A stretch of DNA of 6,685 bases from Fervidobacterium sp. (GCA_003522805.1 DPIB01000176.1:1-6685), one strand, 5' to 3'. Positions 1-6,446 are shown, numbered from the stretch's first letter. Numbers and translations: made by a program. Notes: a model not told the origin generated them from the letters alone.

Positions 1-120
1 AAGCTTGACTACTACGAGAAAACACTCCTCGAAAAAGATGAGCAACTGAAAGCTGCATTGGAGGAAGTTGAGTTACTCAAACAAAAGAACAATCAAAAAT
101 CAAACAAACAACAAAAATAA
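1..120 (+). CDS. C-terminal end of an unidentified protein with a coiled-coil tail (5' end outside window)
   Basis: Frame 1 is open from the first base to a TAA at 118-120 and gives 39 residues, beginning KLDYYEKTLLEKDEQLK and ending in a Lys/Gln/Asn-rich tail (NNQKSNKQQK). The Leu spacing with dense Glu and Lys fits a coiled coil. The composition is protein-like and the frame is open at the window edge, so a real gene end is likely. Coiled-coil tails like this occur at the end of Rpn/PD-(D/E)XK transposase-like proteins, which would match the fragment at 5994-6446, but no catalytic part is visible and the assignment is a guess. The gene converges with the minus-strand gene ending at 260. Confidence 0.6.
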   Translation, partial: KLDYYEKTLLEKDEQLKAALEEVELLKQKNNQKSNKQQK

Positions 121-127
121 GGTCAAC

Positions 128-165
128 TTGCATTGAAAGTTCACCTCTAAGTTTGAAATGCAAAC
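128..165. terminator. Possible weak bidirectional terminator between convergent genes
   Basis: TTGCATT at 128-134 and AATGCAA at 157-163 can pair. An alternative short hairpin GTTTG-aaatg-CAAAC lies at 151-165, followed by GTTTTCT on the plus strand. On the minus strand the longer stem is followed by GTTGACCTTATTTTTG. It lies between two converging gene ends, where a shared terminator is expected. The stems are short and AT-rich, so this is tentative. The rest of the 139-base gap holds only a small AT palindrome (TTAATTCAATTAA, 221-233). Confidence 0.25.
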
Positions 166-259
166 GTTTTCTGGCCATATGACTTTCCTTATCTGTAGAA
201 CAATAGCATTTTTCAACCAGTTAATTCAATTAAATTGCACCAAGTCCTTGCAACATCAT

Positions 260-847
260 TCATTTTTTGTTTCTTAAAGTCTCTTTTAGTTGATCCAAGT
301 AGGATGATATCTTATCCAAATCCCTTTCAGATCTTTCCAAAGCATACGCGATCTTACTTTTTGGTGATTCAAGACTTATTAAACCAGCCAGTTCCTTAAA
401 ACTTATTATATATTCGTCTTCATACCTTTTCCCAGTTTTACTACTATAGGTAACTTTAATCTTGATTTCAATATTTACTTTATCGTTGAATCCTTCTGCT
501 ATGTTTGTCAAGAAAAATTCAATCTTCTGCTTAGGTGCAAAGTAGGCTACTCCATTTTTCACAAAACCAAGCTGCGATAAAAAGTAACCTTTAACAATTT
601 CAAAATCAGGGTCAACTTCGAACTTTACTCCATACGCAGGTCCCTGACCAATGTTTTCAACAATCATGTCAAGAAGTTTTATATATTCCTCCCTATGTTG
701 AATACTGATCGAAATCTTGGGTTCCGTTTGCGCTTCGCGCATCTTTCTAGTTTCGGACGTCAGCTGGTAAGTGAGGACTGCATATACAACTGTTGAAATA
801 GCGACTACCCCAGAAAACACTAAAGATATAATATCCGATAGACTCAA
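260..847 (-). CDS. Membrane-anchored protein of unknown function with a cytosolic beta-rich domain
   Basis: The protein is 195 residues from a TTG start at 847. This start was chosen because GGAGG sits 8 bases upstream (855-859 on the plus strand as CCTCC). A longer frame from a TTG at 877 has no such site, and its extra codons would read through this ribosome site. Residues about 4-27 form one hydrophobic helix (SDIISLVFSGVVAISTVVYA). A basic juxtamembrane stretch follows (SETRKMREAQTEPKI), placing the rest in the cytosol by the positive-inside rule. Residues about 45-155 look beta-rich, with VENIGQGPAYGVKFEV, LAP-like YFAPKQKIEFFL and VTYSSKTGKRYEDEY. Residues 163-195 form a charged helix. 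This architecture is widespread in bacterial hypothetical proteins whose helix is followed by an ETRKMREAQTEP-like stretch; I know of no assigned function. It lies 221 bases downstream of the large HEPN gene on the same strand and probably has its own promoter. Confidence 0.85.
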   Translation of the reverse strand: MSLSDIISLVFSGVVAISTVVYAVLTYQLTSETRKMREAQTEPKISISIQHREEYIKLLDMIVENIGQGPAYGVKFEVDPDFEIVKGYFLSQLGFVKNGVAYFAPKQKIEFFLTNIAEGFNDKVNIEIKIKVTYSSKTGKRYEDEYIISFKELAGLISLESPKSKIAYALERSERDLDKISSYLDQLKETLRNKK

Positions 848-902
848 GCTTCTCACCTCCAAGAAATAATATACCAAAGTAAACCCGAAAGCGAAAATAG
901 AA

Positions 903-908
903 ATTATA
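903..908 (-). promoter_or_regulatory. Candidate -10 box for the membrane-anchored protein gene
   Basis: On the minus strand a perfect TATAAT lies about 56 bases upstream of the TTG start at 847. No good -35 hexamer is visible at 16-18 bases, where the sequence reads near TCCAAT. A second AT-rich candidate, TATATT, lies closer to the gene. The gap of 221 bases from the upstream gene makes an own promoter plausible, but cotranscription with the large gene is not excluded. Confidence 0.35.
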
Positions 909-937
909 TAACACCTCTTTCTAAAATTGGACTATGC

Positions 938-961
938 TTGAAGATTGTTATATGTCTTCAA
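938..961. promoter_or_regulatory. Dyad TTGAAGA/TCTTCAA upstream of the membrane protein gene
   Basis: Perfect 7-base arms TTGAAGA (938-944) and TCTTCAA (955-961) are separated by 10 bases. On the minus strand the dyad lies about 30 bases upstream of the candidate -10 box at 903-908, so it could be an operator or activator site. It is not followed by a T-run on either strand, which argues against a terminator for the large gene. A smaller hairpin CCAAT-tttat-ATTGG lies at 1028-1042, just past that gene's stop. Confidence 0.3.
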
Positions 962-1068
962 ACTTATCCCGTACCCGCATTACCAATATTTAGTCCTCAT
1001 TGAATAGCTCCAGCACACTCATCTGATCCAATTTTATATTGGTCTTTCACTTGCGTCTTAATTTCTTC

Positions 1069-4000
1069 TTAGTCATATTCCCCCATATTTCCTTCCAATT
1101 CATATTGCCTTGCAACACCTTCCAGAGTCCTAGCGAAGAATGTAAAACCACGTTTTTTCATTTCGTTTGCCCGATTTTGCCAAAGTTCTGCCTTCTCTCT
1201 TTCATATTTCCCTGAAAGATCGTATTCACGAGCTCCTTCGGAATCAAAAATTTCTGAGAAATAACCATCTCGAATTTGTTCATTCTCAGGTTTGTCCAAA
1301 ATCTCAGCCACCTCGAGGTTAATCCACAAACCACTTGGGTCAGGTGGAGTGTAGAAAAGAACGCGACCTACATGAAACATTGCCACTTCAAAGTGTCCAG
1401 ATTTTCGAGCTTCATCGCTTACTCTATCCAGCCATTGTTTGAAAGCACTTACATAGAATGAACCATCTTTCGTCATTCCAGGGACAATTTTCCACATATT
1501 TAACAAATTCTGCATTGCTATAAGCCTTTTATCGTCGATCCTTTCCTCTAAATAATCATATCCTTCTTCAGCCTGGCCTTTTGGACGGTAAATTAACCTA
1601 ACAACTTTAACAAAGAAATCAGGATCTGTAGATAAACGCTCCATAACCAATTTAGGCTCAGCATCGTAGTAGCCATTAAGAAGTGGTAAGTGTTTCCACT
1701 CTATTTCAAAGAGTGTCTCCTCGCTCACTTCTTTATCACTCTGAAGAATCTTAATAATTTCTACTATATCATAATCGCTAACAAAATAATTGTCTTCTTG
1801 AGATACATCCATCTTTAGTAGTGCATCGATAGCCTCTTTCTTCAATAGTTCCCCCGTATGAATATAATGGGCATGTATACAAAGAAACGCAAGAATGGGT
1901 CTATCATACTTTAGTAGATTCTTTACAGCGATAAACAGGTCACTTCTAGTCCTGTATGGATTTGCAACAACCTTTCTCCAGTAATCCTCGCTTTTTTCTC
2001 CTAAGAACTTTTCTAAATTATTCCATACCTCGCTTTCAAAGGGAAGCTTCAAGAACAAGTTCAATCTTTCATCAACAGACCAATCAGTGACATTTAGAGA
2101 ATAAATCCACTGAAAACCTTTTGAGAAATAACAACCTTCAATATAACCAGTAATAAACTTTTGATCAGTCTCATAATTGGCATTTAGATAGGACGGTAAT
2201 AGTTTTCTGTCATCTTCTTTATTAGATATACGTGCAAAAAAGTAACCAACTTCATATGGTTTTTCGACACTCCTAGCAAATTCAAGTATAGATTCTACAT
2301 TTCCAATCTTATAAATCTCTTTAAGAGCTTCTACCTTACGATTTTCAACCATTTCATTCTCTTTTTCCTCGCCGAAACTTCTATAAAGATACTCAAAGCT
2401 CTCGCTTGAAAACAAATTTCTATATAAAAGATTTGGATCGGACGGTGCAAATTTAACTTCTAATTGTTCTAATAACTCTATCTTTTCTGGTGATAAAGCC
2501 CAACTTGCATTTGAAAATCTCTTATTTTTAGCTACTGTATAAAGTATAGCCCTCCAAATTGGCTCCTTTTCTTCATCCGTAACAAAATCATTTGATGAGG
2601 AAAGATATGTTATAAGATCATCAAAAGCCTTCGGAGGAACACTTGTTATTTCTTGGATTAATTCCCTTAGGTATTCAGGATTCCGTTTAGCCATTTCTAC
2701 AGCAACTGATGCATACTCTTCTACTTCTCTTATATACTCTTCTCTTGTTGGTTGTTTCTTCCAATCTATCGGTATGTAATTCCTGAACATAGGTTTGCGA
2801 TGCTCAATTGTAAATTGATACATACTCGGAAGAAGTTGAATCAAGACCTTAAAGGCTACGTCTGGATAATACCTTGCCATTGCATTGACAGCCGAAATTT
2901 TCTCTTCGAGTGATGCCGTCGTTTGAGGCATCCAAGGAAGCAATATTCTTACGATTGAGTTAAGAGGATGATTTTCTGTCCTTTCTTTTGGATAAAGATG
3001 AGCCAGCCCTGCCAAGGCGATTAGGCTTCTTTGTAGATGATCTTTGCTCCAAGCTAAAGTTTCAAGTGCTCGATAAAGTCCGAACATATAAGATTCTAAT
3101 TCTCTAAATTGATTCTTATCTTGACTAAAGAATACTGCAAAAGCCCCAGATGGTTTACTTAGGGTATCTTCAACAATTGACAAAAATTCATCTGGATCAG
3201 CTTCTGCAAGAAGTGATAACAAGTTGTTCAGATTTGCCCATATTTTCCAGTCATCAGTTTTGAGAACTTCTCTCAATATGGAGCTTACGATTGAACCAGG
3301 GACATTAGGTGAGCAATTGTTCAAGTATGAAGCGTTAACTCCGATGAAGGCAATTGTTTCGCAAAGCCCTTCTTTGAGCTCCTGAGAATACTTTGGAATG
3401 ATTCCAGAAACTAAAGAAACACTCTTATCCTCTAAAGTAGATTCAAAGATTCGGTCCTTTTCAGATAAGACTTTTATAGAAACCGACTTGATGACAGCTA
3501 AGTGCTGGTCATAGAAAAATGAAGCACACGCCGATAGAATTTCGTTTTTATTGCTAACCTTCCAATGACCATTTTTTACAACAATCATATCACTGTCATA
3601 TTTCCTTATCTCTCTTAAATCATTCATCCAGTCTTCAAAATTCATGAACTGACTAACAACTTCTCTTATCACTTCCATGTCTCCGCGATATCTTTCGCTC
3701 CATTCACCAAAGATGGCTGCAAGAAACAATGAGTTTTCATAGTTTTTCAAAAAGGCTTTGGTTTTTGAAAATGGAAATTCCTTCTGTACTTCCGATATTC
3801 CAAAATTAAACAATTCAACTGGAGCTCGTAAGCTTGAAAAAATGTACCTTTTCTGCACCTCAAATGGATTTTGTGTAGTTTGGAGTTGTAATAGTGCTGA
3901 TTTCAACAAATCCTCGACATCGCGAACTGAAATTCCAAGTAGAATAGAAAAAACCCAAATAGCCTTTTCGCGTATCTTTTCAAGTGTATTCTCGTCTGGA

Positions 4001-4368
4001 ACACTTGCACCAGATTCGTGGTATTGTTTGTTTCTCTCACTGTGAAGCCATTGTAACTCTTTTTCAAGTTCTTCTATTTTGTCCTTCTGATAATTGCCCT
4101 CGTTCTTAAGATAATCTTTAAGAAAGTCGAGCTTTTTTTGAAAGTTTCGCAACCAGTTTTTAATAGTTTTTCTGTCGTATTTTTCAGCTGATGAAGACAG
4201 AGATAGATAAGCTGTTATTGAAACTTCAATGGAATTATCAAAACTAATCAGTGAGAGCCTTTTATCGTAATCTGTACCTCTTAACCTATGTACATCACCA
4301 TGTAAAATTAATTCAAATGGCTTAACCATCCAAGGCTTTAAAACATCGTAATAGGATTCTCCATTCAT
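1069..4368 (-). CDS. Large HEPN-domain protein with a giant helical C-terminal region; candidate defence effector
   Basis: The protein is 1099 residues from an ATG at 4368; AAGGGAGG lies about 11 bases upstream, which fixes the start. Residues about 12-155 are helical with RLSLISFDNSIEVSITAYL (37-55) and WLHSERNKQYHESG (107-120). R112-N-x3-H117 is the R-x4-H motif, with a polar residue after Arg, typical of HEPN RNase domains. Residues about 170-1099 are almost all helical. They carry blocks I recognise from very large bacterial proteins: ALETLAWSKDHLQRSL (434-449), PLNSIVRILLPWMPQTTAS (468-486), YWRKV (796-800), LQ...FEIEWKHLPLL (875-897), DPDFFVKVVRLIYRPKG (915-931), and a C-terminal GKYEREKAELWQNRA...LEGVARQYELE (1053-1092). 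In relatives I remember, this scaffold can follow SIR2- or NTPase-type N-termini. No P-loop (GxxxxGK[ST]), signal peptide or membrane helix is seen. The C-terminal blocks reach the stop, so the gene looks intact. An RNase toxin released by a helical sensor is the likeliest role; this is inference. Confidence 0.85.
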   Translation of the reverse strand: MNGESYYDVLKPWMVKPFELILHGDVHRLRGTDYDKRLSLISFDNSIEVSITAYLSLSSSAEKYDRKTIKNWLRNFQKKLDFLKDYLKNEGNYQKDKIEELEKELQWLHSERNKQYHESGASVPDENTLEKIREKAIWVFSILLGISVRDVEDLLKSALLQLQTTQNPFEVQKRYIFSSLRAPVELFNFGISEVQKEFPFSKTKAFLKNYENSLFLAAIFGEWSERYRGDMEVIREVVSQFMNFEDWMNDLREIRKYDSDMIVVKNGHWKVSNKNEILSACASFFYDQHLAVIKSVSIKVLSEKDRIFESTLEDKSVSLVSGIIPKYSQELKEGLCETIAFIGVNASYLNNCSPNVPGSIVSSILREVLKTDDWKIWANLNNLLSLLAEADPDEFLSIVEDTLSKPSGAFAVFFSQDKNQFRELESYMFGLYRALETLAWSKDHLQRSLIALAGLAHLYPKERTENHPLNSIVRILLPWMPQTTASLEEKISAVNAMARYYPDVAFKVLIQLLPSMYQFTIEHRKPMFRNYIPIDWKKQPTREEYIREVEEYASVAVEMAKRNPEYLRELIQEITSVPPKAFDDLITYLSSSNDFVTDEEKEPIWRAILYTVAKNKRFSNASWALSPEKIELLEQLEVKFAPSDPNLLYRNLFSSESFEYLYRSFGEEKENEMVENRKVEALKEIYKIGNVESILEFARSVEKPYEVGYFFARISNKEDDRKLLPSYLNANYETDQKFITGYIEGCYFSKGFQWIYSLNVTDWSVDERLNLFLKLPFESEVWNNLEKFLGEKSEDYWRKVVANPYRTRSDLFIAVKNLLKYDRPILAFLCIHAHYIHTGELLKKEAIDALLKMDVSQEDNYFVSDYDIVEIIKILQSDKEVSEETLFEIEWKHLPLLNGYYDAEPKLVMERLSTDPDFFVKVVRLIYRPKGQAEEGYDYLEERIDDKRLIAMQNLLNMWKIVPGMTKDGSFYVSAFKQWLDRVSDEARKSGHFEVAMFHVGRVLFYTPPDPSGLWINLEVAEILDKPENEQIRDGYFSEIFDSEGAREYDLSGKYEREKAELWQNRANEMKKRGFTFFARTLEGVARQYELEGNMGEYD

Positions 4369-4444
4369 ACGTTTATAACCCTCCCTTCATTTTGATAGGG
4401 CTTAGGAGTAAGCAACATAAAGTATCAAAAAGAATAGTCTTATC

Positions 4445-4761
4445 AATTGCCTAAGACGCTCAATATCGAAGTATCTTTATTATATCATATTGTGTTAAAA
4501 CACTAGCAATAAAGCTAACAGTGGAGAATGTGAAATATAGATGCATTTACCCCACTCTCAAGAGGAATGTTGGCTTAATTGTGTCATAAATGTTAACCAT
4601 ACAATTGCACATTAGACCGAAAAACATTGGTTAGTATCGTTTCTATGTCTAATATTTTTGACTTTTCCTATTTGACTTCAATTACGACCTCTTCATCCAG
4701 TTGTGCACAAAAGTTTTTCCCTTACTTCCGTAAAGTAATAACAACTTTCTCTTAGGCAATT
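4445..4761. repeat. Perfect 12-base inverted repeat bounding 317 bases
   Basis: AATTGCCTAAGA at 4445-4456 has its exact reverse complement, TCTTAGGCAATT, at 4750-4761. Identity stops outside these 12 bases on both sides. The outer flanks TATC and TGTC match at three of four positions, too weak to call a target duplication. It may be the ends of a small non-autonomous element, two regulator sites, or chance. The large HEPN promoter would lie inside the interval. Confidence 0.3.
4479..4509 (-). promoter_or_regulatory. Extended -10 promoter of the large HEPN gene
   Basis: On the minus strand TG-A-TATAAT occupies 4487-4479, a consensus extended -10 element. TTGCTA at 4509-4504 could act as a -35 box, although the 19-base spacer is longer than ideal. 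Transcription would start near 4472, leaving about 100 bases of untranslated leader before the ATG at 4368. The spacer contains GTGTT-AA-AACAC (4492-4503), a short dyad, and TTGTGTTAAAA (4490-4500), which resembles the half-site upstream of the divergent gene. This suggests repression of the promoter. Confidence 0.6.
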
Positions 4762-5038
4762 TGTCGAGACGTGAGGATTTATCAATTCTTTGAACATATC
4801 TATTCTATTTTATCTTTTCTCCCGACAACCATAAACAAGATTTTTTAGCTCCTAACACTTGCATTGATAAATCGCCTTTTAAATGCTCTACCACTACTTC
4901 GAGACAAATCACCTACATTGCTAAACGCATGAAAGTTATATCCAATCAGATGTTTAGATGTGAGCAGGCTATAACAATATGTGATGGATGGCAATCCACA
5001 AAATATTGTTCTGTGGCTCTGATTTTCCATGTAAGGTG

Positions 5039-5044
5039 TATAAT
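5039..5044 (+). promoter_or_regulatory. Candidate -10 box for the small HEPN-like gene
   Basis: A perfect TATAAT lies 60 bases upstream of the ATG at 5105. The expected -35 position (about 5016-5021) reads GCTCTG, a poor match, so an activator or another sigma site might be needed. Transcription would start near 5051, placing the 25-base dyad at 5063-5087 in the first part of the transcript. Confidence 0.4.
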
Positions 5045-5062
5045 CTGTTTGTGTTTCAGATA

Positions 5063-5087
5063 TTATTACACAACACTTGTGTGATAA
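5063..5087. promoter_or_regulatory. 25-base near-perfect dyad (probable operator) overlapping the leader of the small HEPN-like gene
   Basis: The arms are TTATTACACAA (5063-5073) and TTGTGTGATAA (5077-5087) around the 3-base centre CAC, with 10 of 11 positions pairing. It sits between the candidate -10 box and the ribosome site (AGGTGG, 5091-5096). As DNA it fits a dimeric repressor operator. As RNA it would form an 11-base-pair hairpin directly upstream of the ribosome site. No T-run follows, so it is not a terminator. Similar half-sites occur at 4490-4500 and 4579-4589. Confidence 0.55.
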
Positions 5088-5104
5088 GAGAGGTGGATGT
5101 GATT

Positions 5105-5899
5105 ATGGACAAGGATCAATTAGAAGAGCTTGTTCAAAGTAAAATTGAGGAAGTTAATAACTTACTTCAGCAAATAGAGGATGTAATTCGTAATAGCGGC
5201 ATAAATACACCCGTAGAAAACGTTCTTCTTAAAAATAGAATCAAGCTGCCATCAAAGTATATACGAAAATTGGATTACTTTAGGGAACATTACAAACTGG
5301 GCCTATTCAAAGATAGAGAGTTAGCCAACAACATATCTTATTCATTGCAGTATACCGACTGCCTGAATTACGTACTTAGTAGAACAACACTTGGAATCGA
5401 TGGGTTGTCTGTTGGGACTATCTGGAGAAAGTATGCGATAATATCAGTTACGTCTATTATTGAGGCGTATCTTGCAGGAATTGTGGAATATATAGCTGAC
5501 AAATGCTCTCCGTGTGACAAAAAAAGAAATTGCATTAAATATTCAAAGATAGGTGGTAAAAGCATTTATATCCTTCTTGAAAAGATTAATCTGCGCAATC
5601 ACATGGTCAGTTATGACGAATCGCTTAAAATAATAAATAGCATTGTACATATTGATGGAAAATTATCTGAAGAGCTGGATAGATTGAGAAAGGTTAGAAA
5701 TCACATCCACCTTCAGTTCATTGAAAATGTTGATGGCCAAAAGAAAGTTCGGATTAGAGACTTCAAAAAGAACGAGAAAAGATATTCGATTCGCGAGTAT
5801 AACAAAGCAATCGAGGCGTTGCATGCACTACCAAATTTGTTTGACCAAGTCATTGAAGAATTGAGAAGGCTTGATAATATCAACGGCTCAAAGCTCTAA
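5105..5899 (+). CDS. HEPN-like protein with an RKVRNHIH motif and a cysteine-rich loop
   Basis: The protein is 264 residues from ATG 5105, chosen because AGGTGG (5091-5096) lies 8 bases upstream. The frame is open back to 4988, but that part crosses the promoter and operator and has unprotein-like composition. Residues 1-30 form a charged, possibly coiled-coil helix. The core is helical: NISYSLQYTDCLNYVL (76-91) and YAIISVTSIIEAYLAGIVEYI (110-130), then an insert with C134-x2-C137-x5-C143 that might bind metal. LDRLRKVRNHIHLQ (191-204) follows. R195-x6-H202, or R198-N199 with H202, matches the end of HEPN domains, where an RNxIHL-like sequence follows a helix. The order of a helix ending in SIIEAYL and then an RN..H motif recalls uncharacterised HEPN-fold hypothetical proteins. 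I cannot name a family. It is divergent from the large HEPN gene and shares its control region, so they may act together. Spacing to the next frame is 94 bases with no clear terminator. Confidence 0.8.
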   Translation: MDKDQLEELVQSKIEEVNNLLQQIEDVIRNSGINTPVENVLLKNRIKLPSKYIRKLDYFREHYKLGLFKDRELANNISYSLQYTDCLNYVLSRTTLGIDGLSVGTIWRKYAIISVTSIIEAYLAGIVEYIADKCSPCDKKRNCIKYSKIGGKSIYILLEKINLRNHMVSYDESLKIINSIVHIDGKLSEELDRLRKVRNHIHLQFIENVDGQKKVRIRDFKKNEKRYSIREYNKAIEALHALPNLFDQVIEELRRLDNINGSKL

Positions 5900-5993
5900 A
5901 ATCTCTCAGCGAGAACCATCACAAAATTATTAGTTAAGCTTTGCATCAGAGCGATACGAAGACTGCGCGTATTTACACTACGGTCATATCAAA

Positions 5994-6446
5994 GTGATGC
6001 AACTTGTAATGATAACAGACACTAAGAAGTTCCACGAAGCGATGAAGAAAGTACTTGAAGATATAGCACAGTTACCAGAAGACAAATTTGAGAGATTCGT
6101 TGAGGCATGCATAACATACATATTATCAGTGAGAGACGATGTGGACATAGGAACAATAGAAAAGGAATCGAAAGAAATACTTTCAGAAAGGAGTGAGGCG
6201 ATTATGTCAGTAGCTGAAAAGTTGAGAAATGAAGGCAGACTAGAAGGCAGATTGGAAGGCAGACTGGAAGGCAGACTGGAAGGCAAAATAGAATTCGTAC
6301 TAAAGAATTTGAGCAAGAAGTTCGGCAGAAGGTTCACGAAAGAAATGAAAGAGAAGATACAAAAAGCCGATGAGAAGACGATCGACTACATCGGTGAGAA
6401 TTTGTTGGATATATCACTTGAACAACTAAAAGAAGTATTGAAATAA
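5994..6446 (+). pseudogene. N-terminally truncated Rpn/PD-(D/E)XK transposase-like protein (C-terminal part)
   Basis: The frame gives 150 residues from GTG 5994 (ATG 5997 follows). No ribosome site precedes it, and the frame stays open upstream to a stop at 5931-5933, adding residues such as SERYEDCAYLHYGHIKV. The content matches the C-terminal half of Rpn-type (recombination-promoting nuclease, PD-(D/E)XK) proteins: a helical stretch with ITYILSVRDDVD, then MSVAEKLRNEG, tandem RLEG repeats, and an end FVLKNLSKKFGRRF...IDYIGENLLDISLEQLKEVLK. Full-length members are roughly 300 residues and start with the nuclease domain; its catalytic Asp/Glu-x-Lys region is absent here. The 5' part was therefore probably lost by deletion near 5900-5990. 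The 3' end looks intact. It might still be expressed as a short protein, but a relic is more likely. An IS3-type element begins just downstream, a plausible cause of rearrangement. Confidence 0.6.
6231..6285 (+). repeat. 12-base tandem repeat, four full copies plus a partial one, coding RLEG
   Basis: Units start at 6231, 6243, 6255 and 6267, each GAAGGCAGA followed by CTA, TTG, CTG and CTG. A partial GAAGGCA starts at 6279. Because 12 is a multiple of 3, copy changes would add or remove RLEG units without a frameshift. The two last full units are identical, which suggests recent duplication by slippage. Confidence 0.9.

Larger units (their letters stand above)
4369..5104. other. 736-base region without a convincing gene: divergent promoters, repeats and possible relics
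   Basis: This region separates the divergent HEPN-like genes. The outer ends hold the two promoters and ribosome sites. The middle (about 4510-5030) is AT-rich and has only short open frames without a ribosome site. It contains the inverted 12-mer AATTGCCTAAGA (4445-4456 and 4750-4761), ATTAGAC/GTCTAAT (4611-4617/4647-4653), TAACCA/TGGTTA (4594-4599/4628-4633) and a small hairpin around 4722-4738. No tRNA-like or CRISPR-like structure was seen. It could include decayed mobile DNA or an unrecognised small RNA. Confidence 0.6.

Noticed and set aside
848..877. Upstream extension of the membrane protein gene to a TTG at 877
   Set aside because: The extra ten codons run through the GGAGGTGA ribosome site, and the TTG at 847 is ideally placed after it.
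1051..1058. P-loop NTPase in the large protein, suggested by a GK near its C-terminus (residues 1053-1054)
   Set aside because: The Gly spacing does not fit GxxxxGK[ST] and the residue after Lys is Tyr. No Walker A or B pair was seen elsewhere, so it is not a STAND NTPase by sequence. The start and end given are residue-numbered for this motif, not bases.
1276..4045. Short plus-strand frames inside the large HEPN gene (1276-1461, 3758-4045)
   Set aside because: They are antisense to a long, well-conserved coding frame and have no ribosome sites.
4587..4653. Structured RNA from the TAACCA/TGGTTA and ATTAGAC/GTCTAAT inverted repeats
   Set aside because: The two pairs interlock rather than nest, the stems are 6-7 AT-rich base pairs with loops of about 28-29 bases, and no promoter or terminator frames them.
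4845..5030. 61-codon minus-strand frame ending in RAFKRRFINASVRS
   Set aside because: No ribosome site and no recognised family. It overlaps the promoter region of the plus-strand gene and is most likely chance, or at best a relic.
4988..5104. Upstream extension of the small HEPN-like gene to 4988
   Set aside because: It would cross a TATAAT box, the 25-base dyad and the ribosome site, and its Cys/Phe-rich residues look non-coding.
5984..6337. 117-codon minus-strand frame with PSSLPSSLP repeats
   Set aside because: It is the antisense image of the RLEG-coding tandem repeat. The repeat keeps the opposite frame open, which explains its length.
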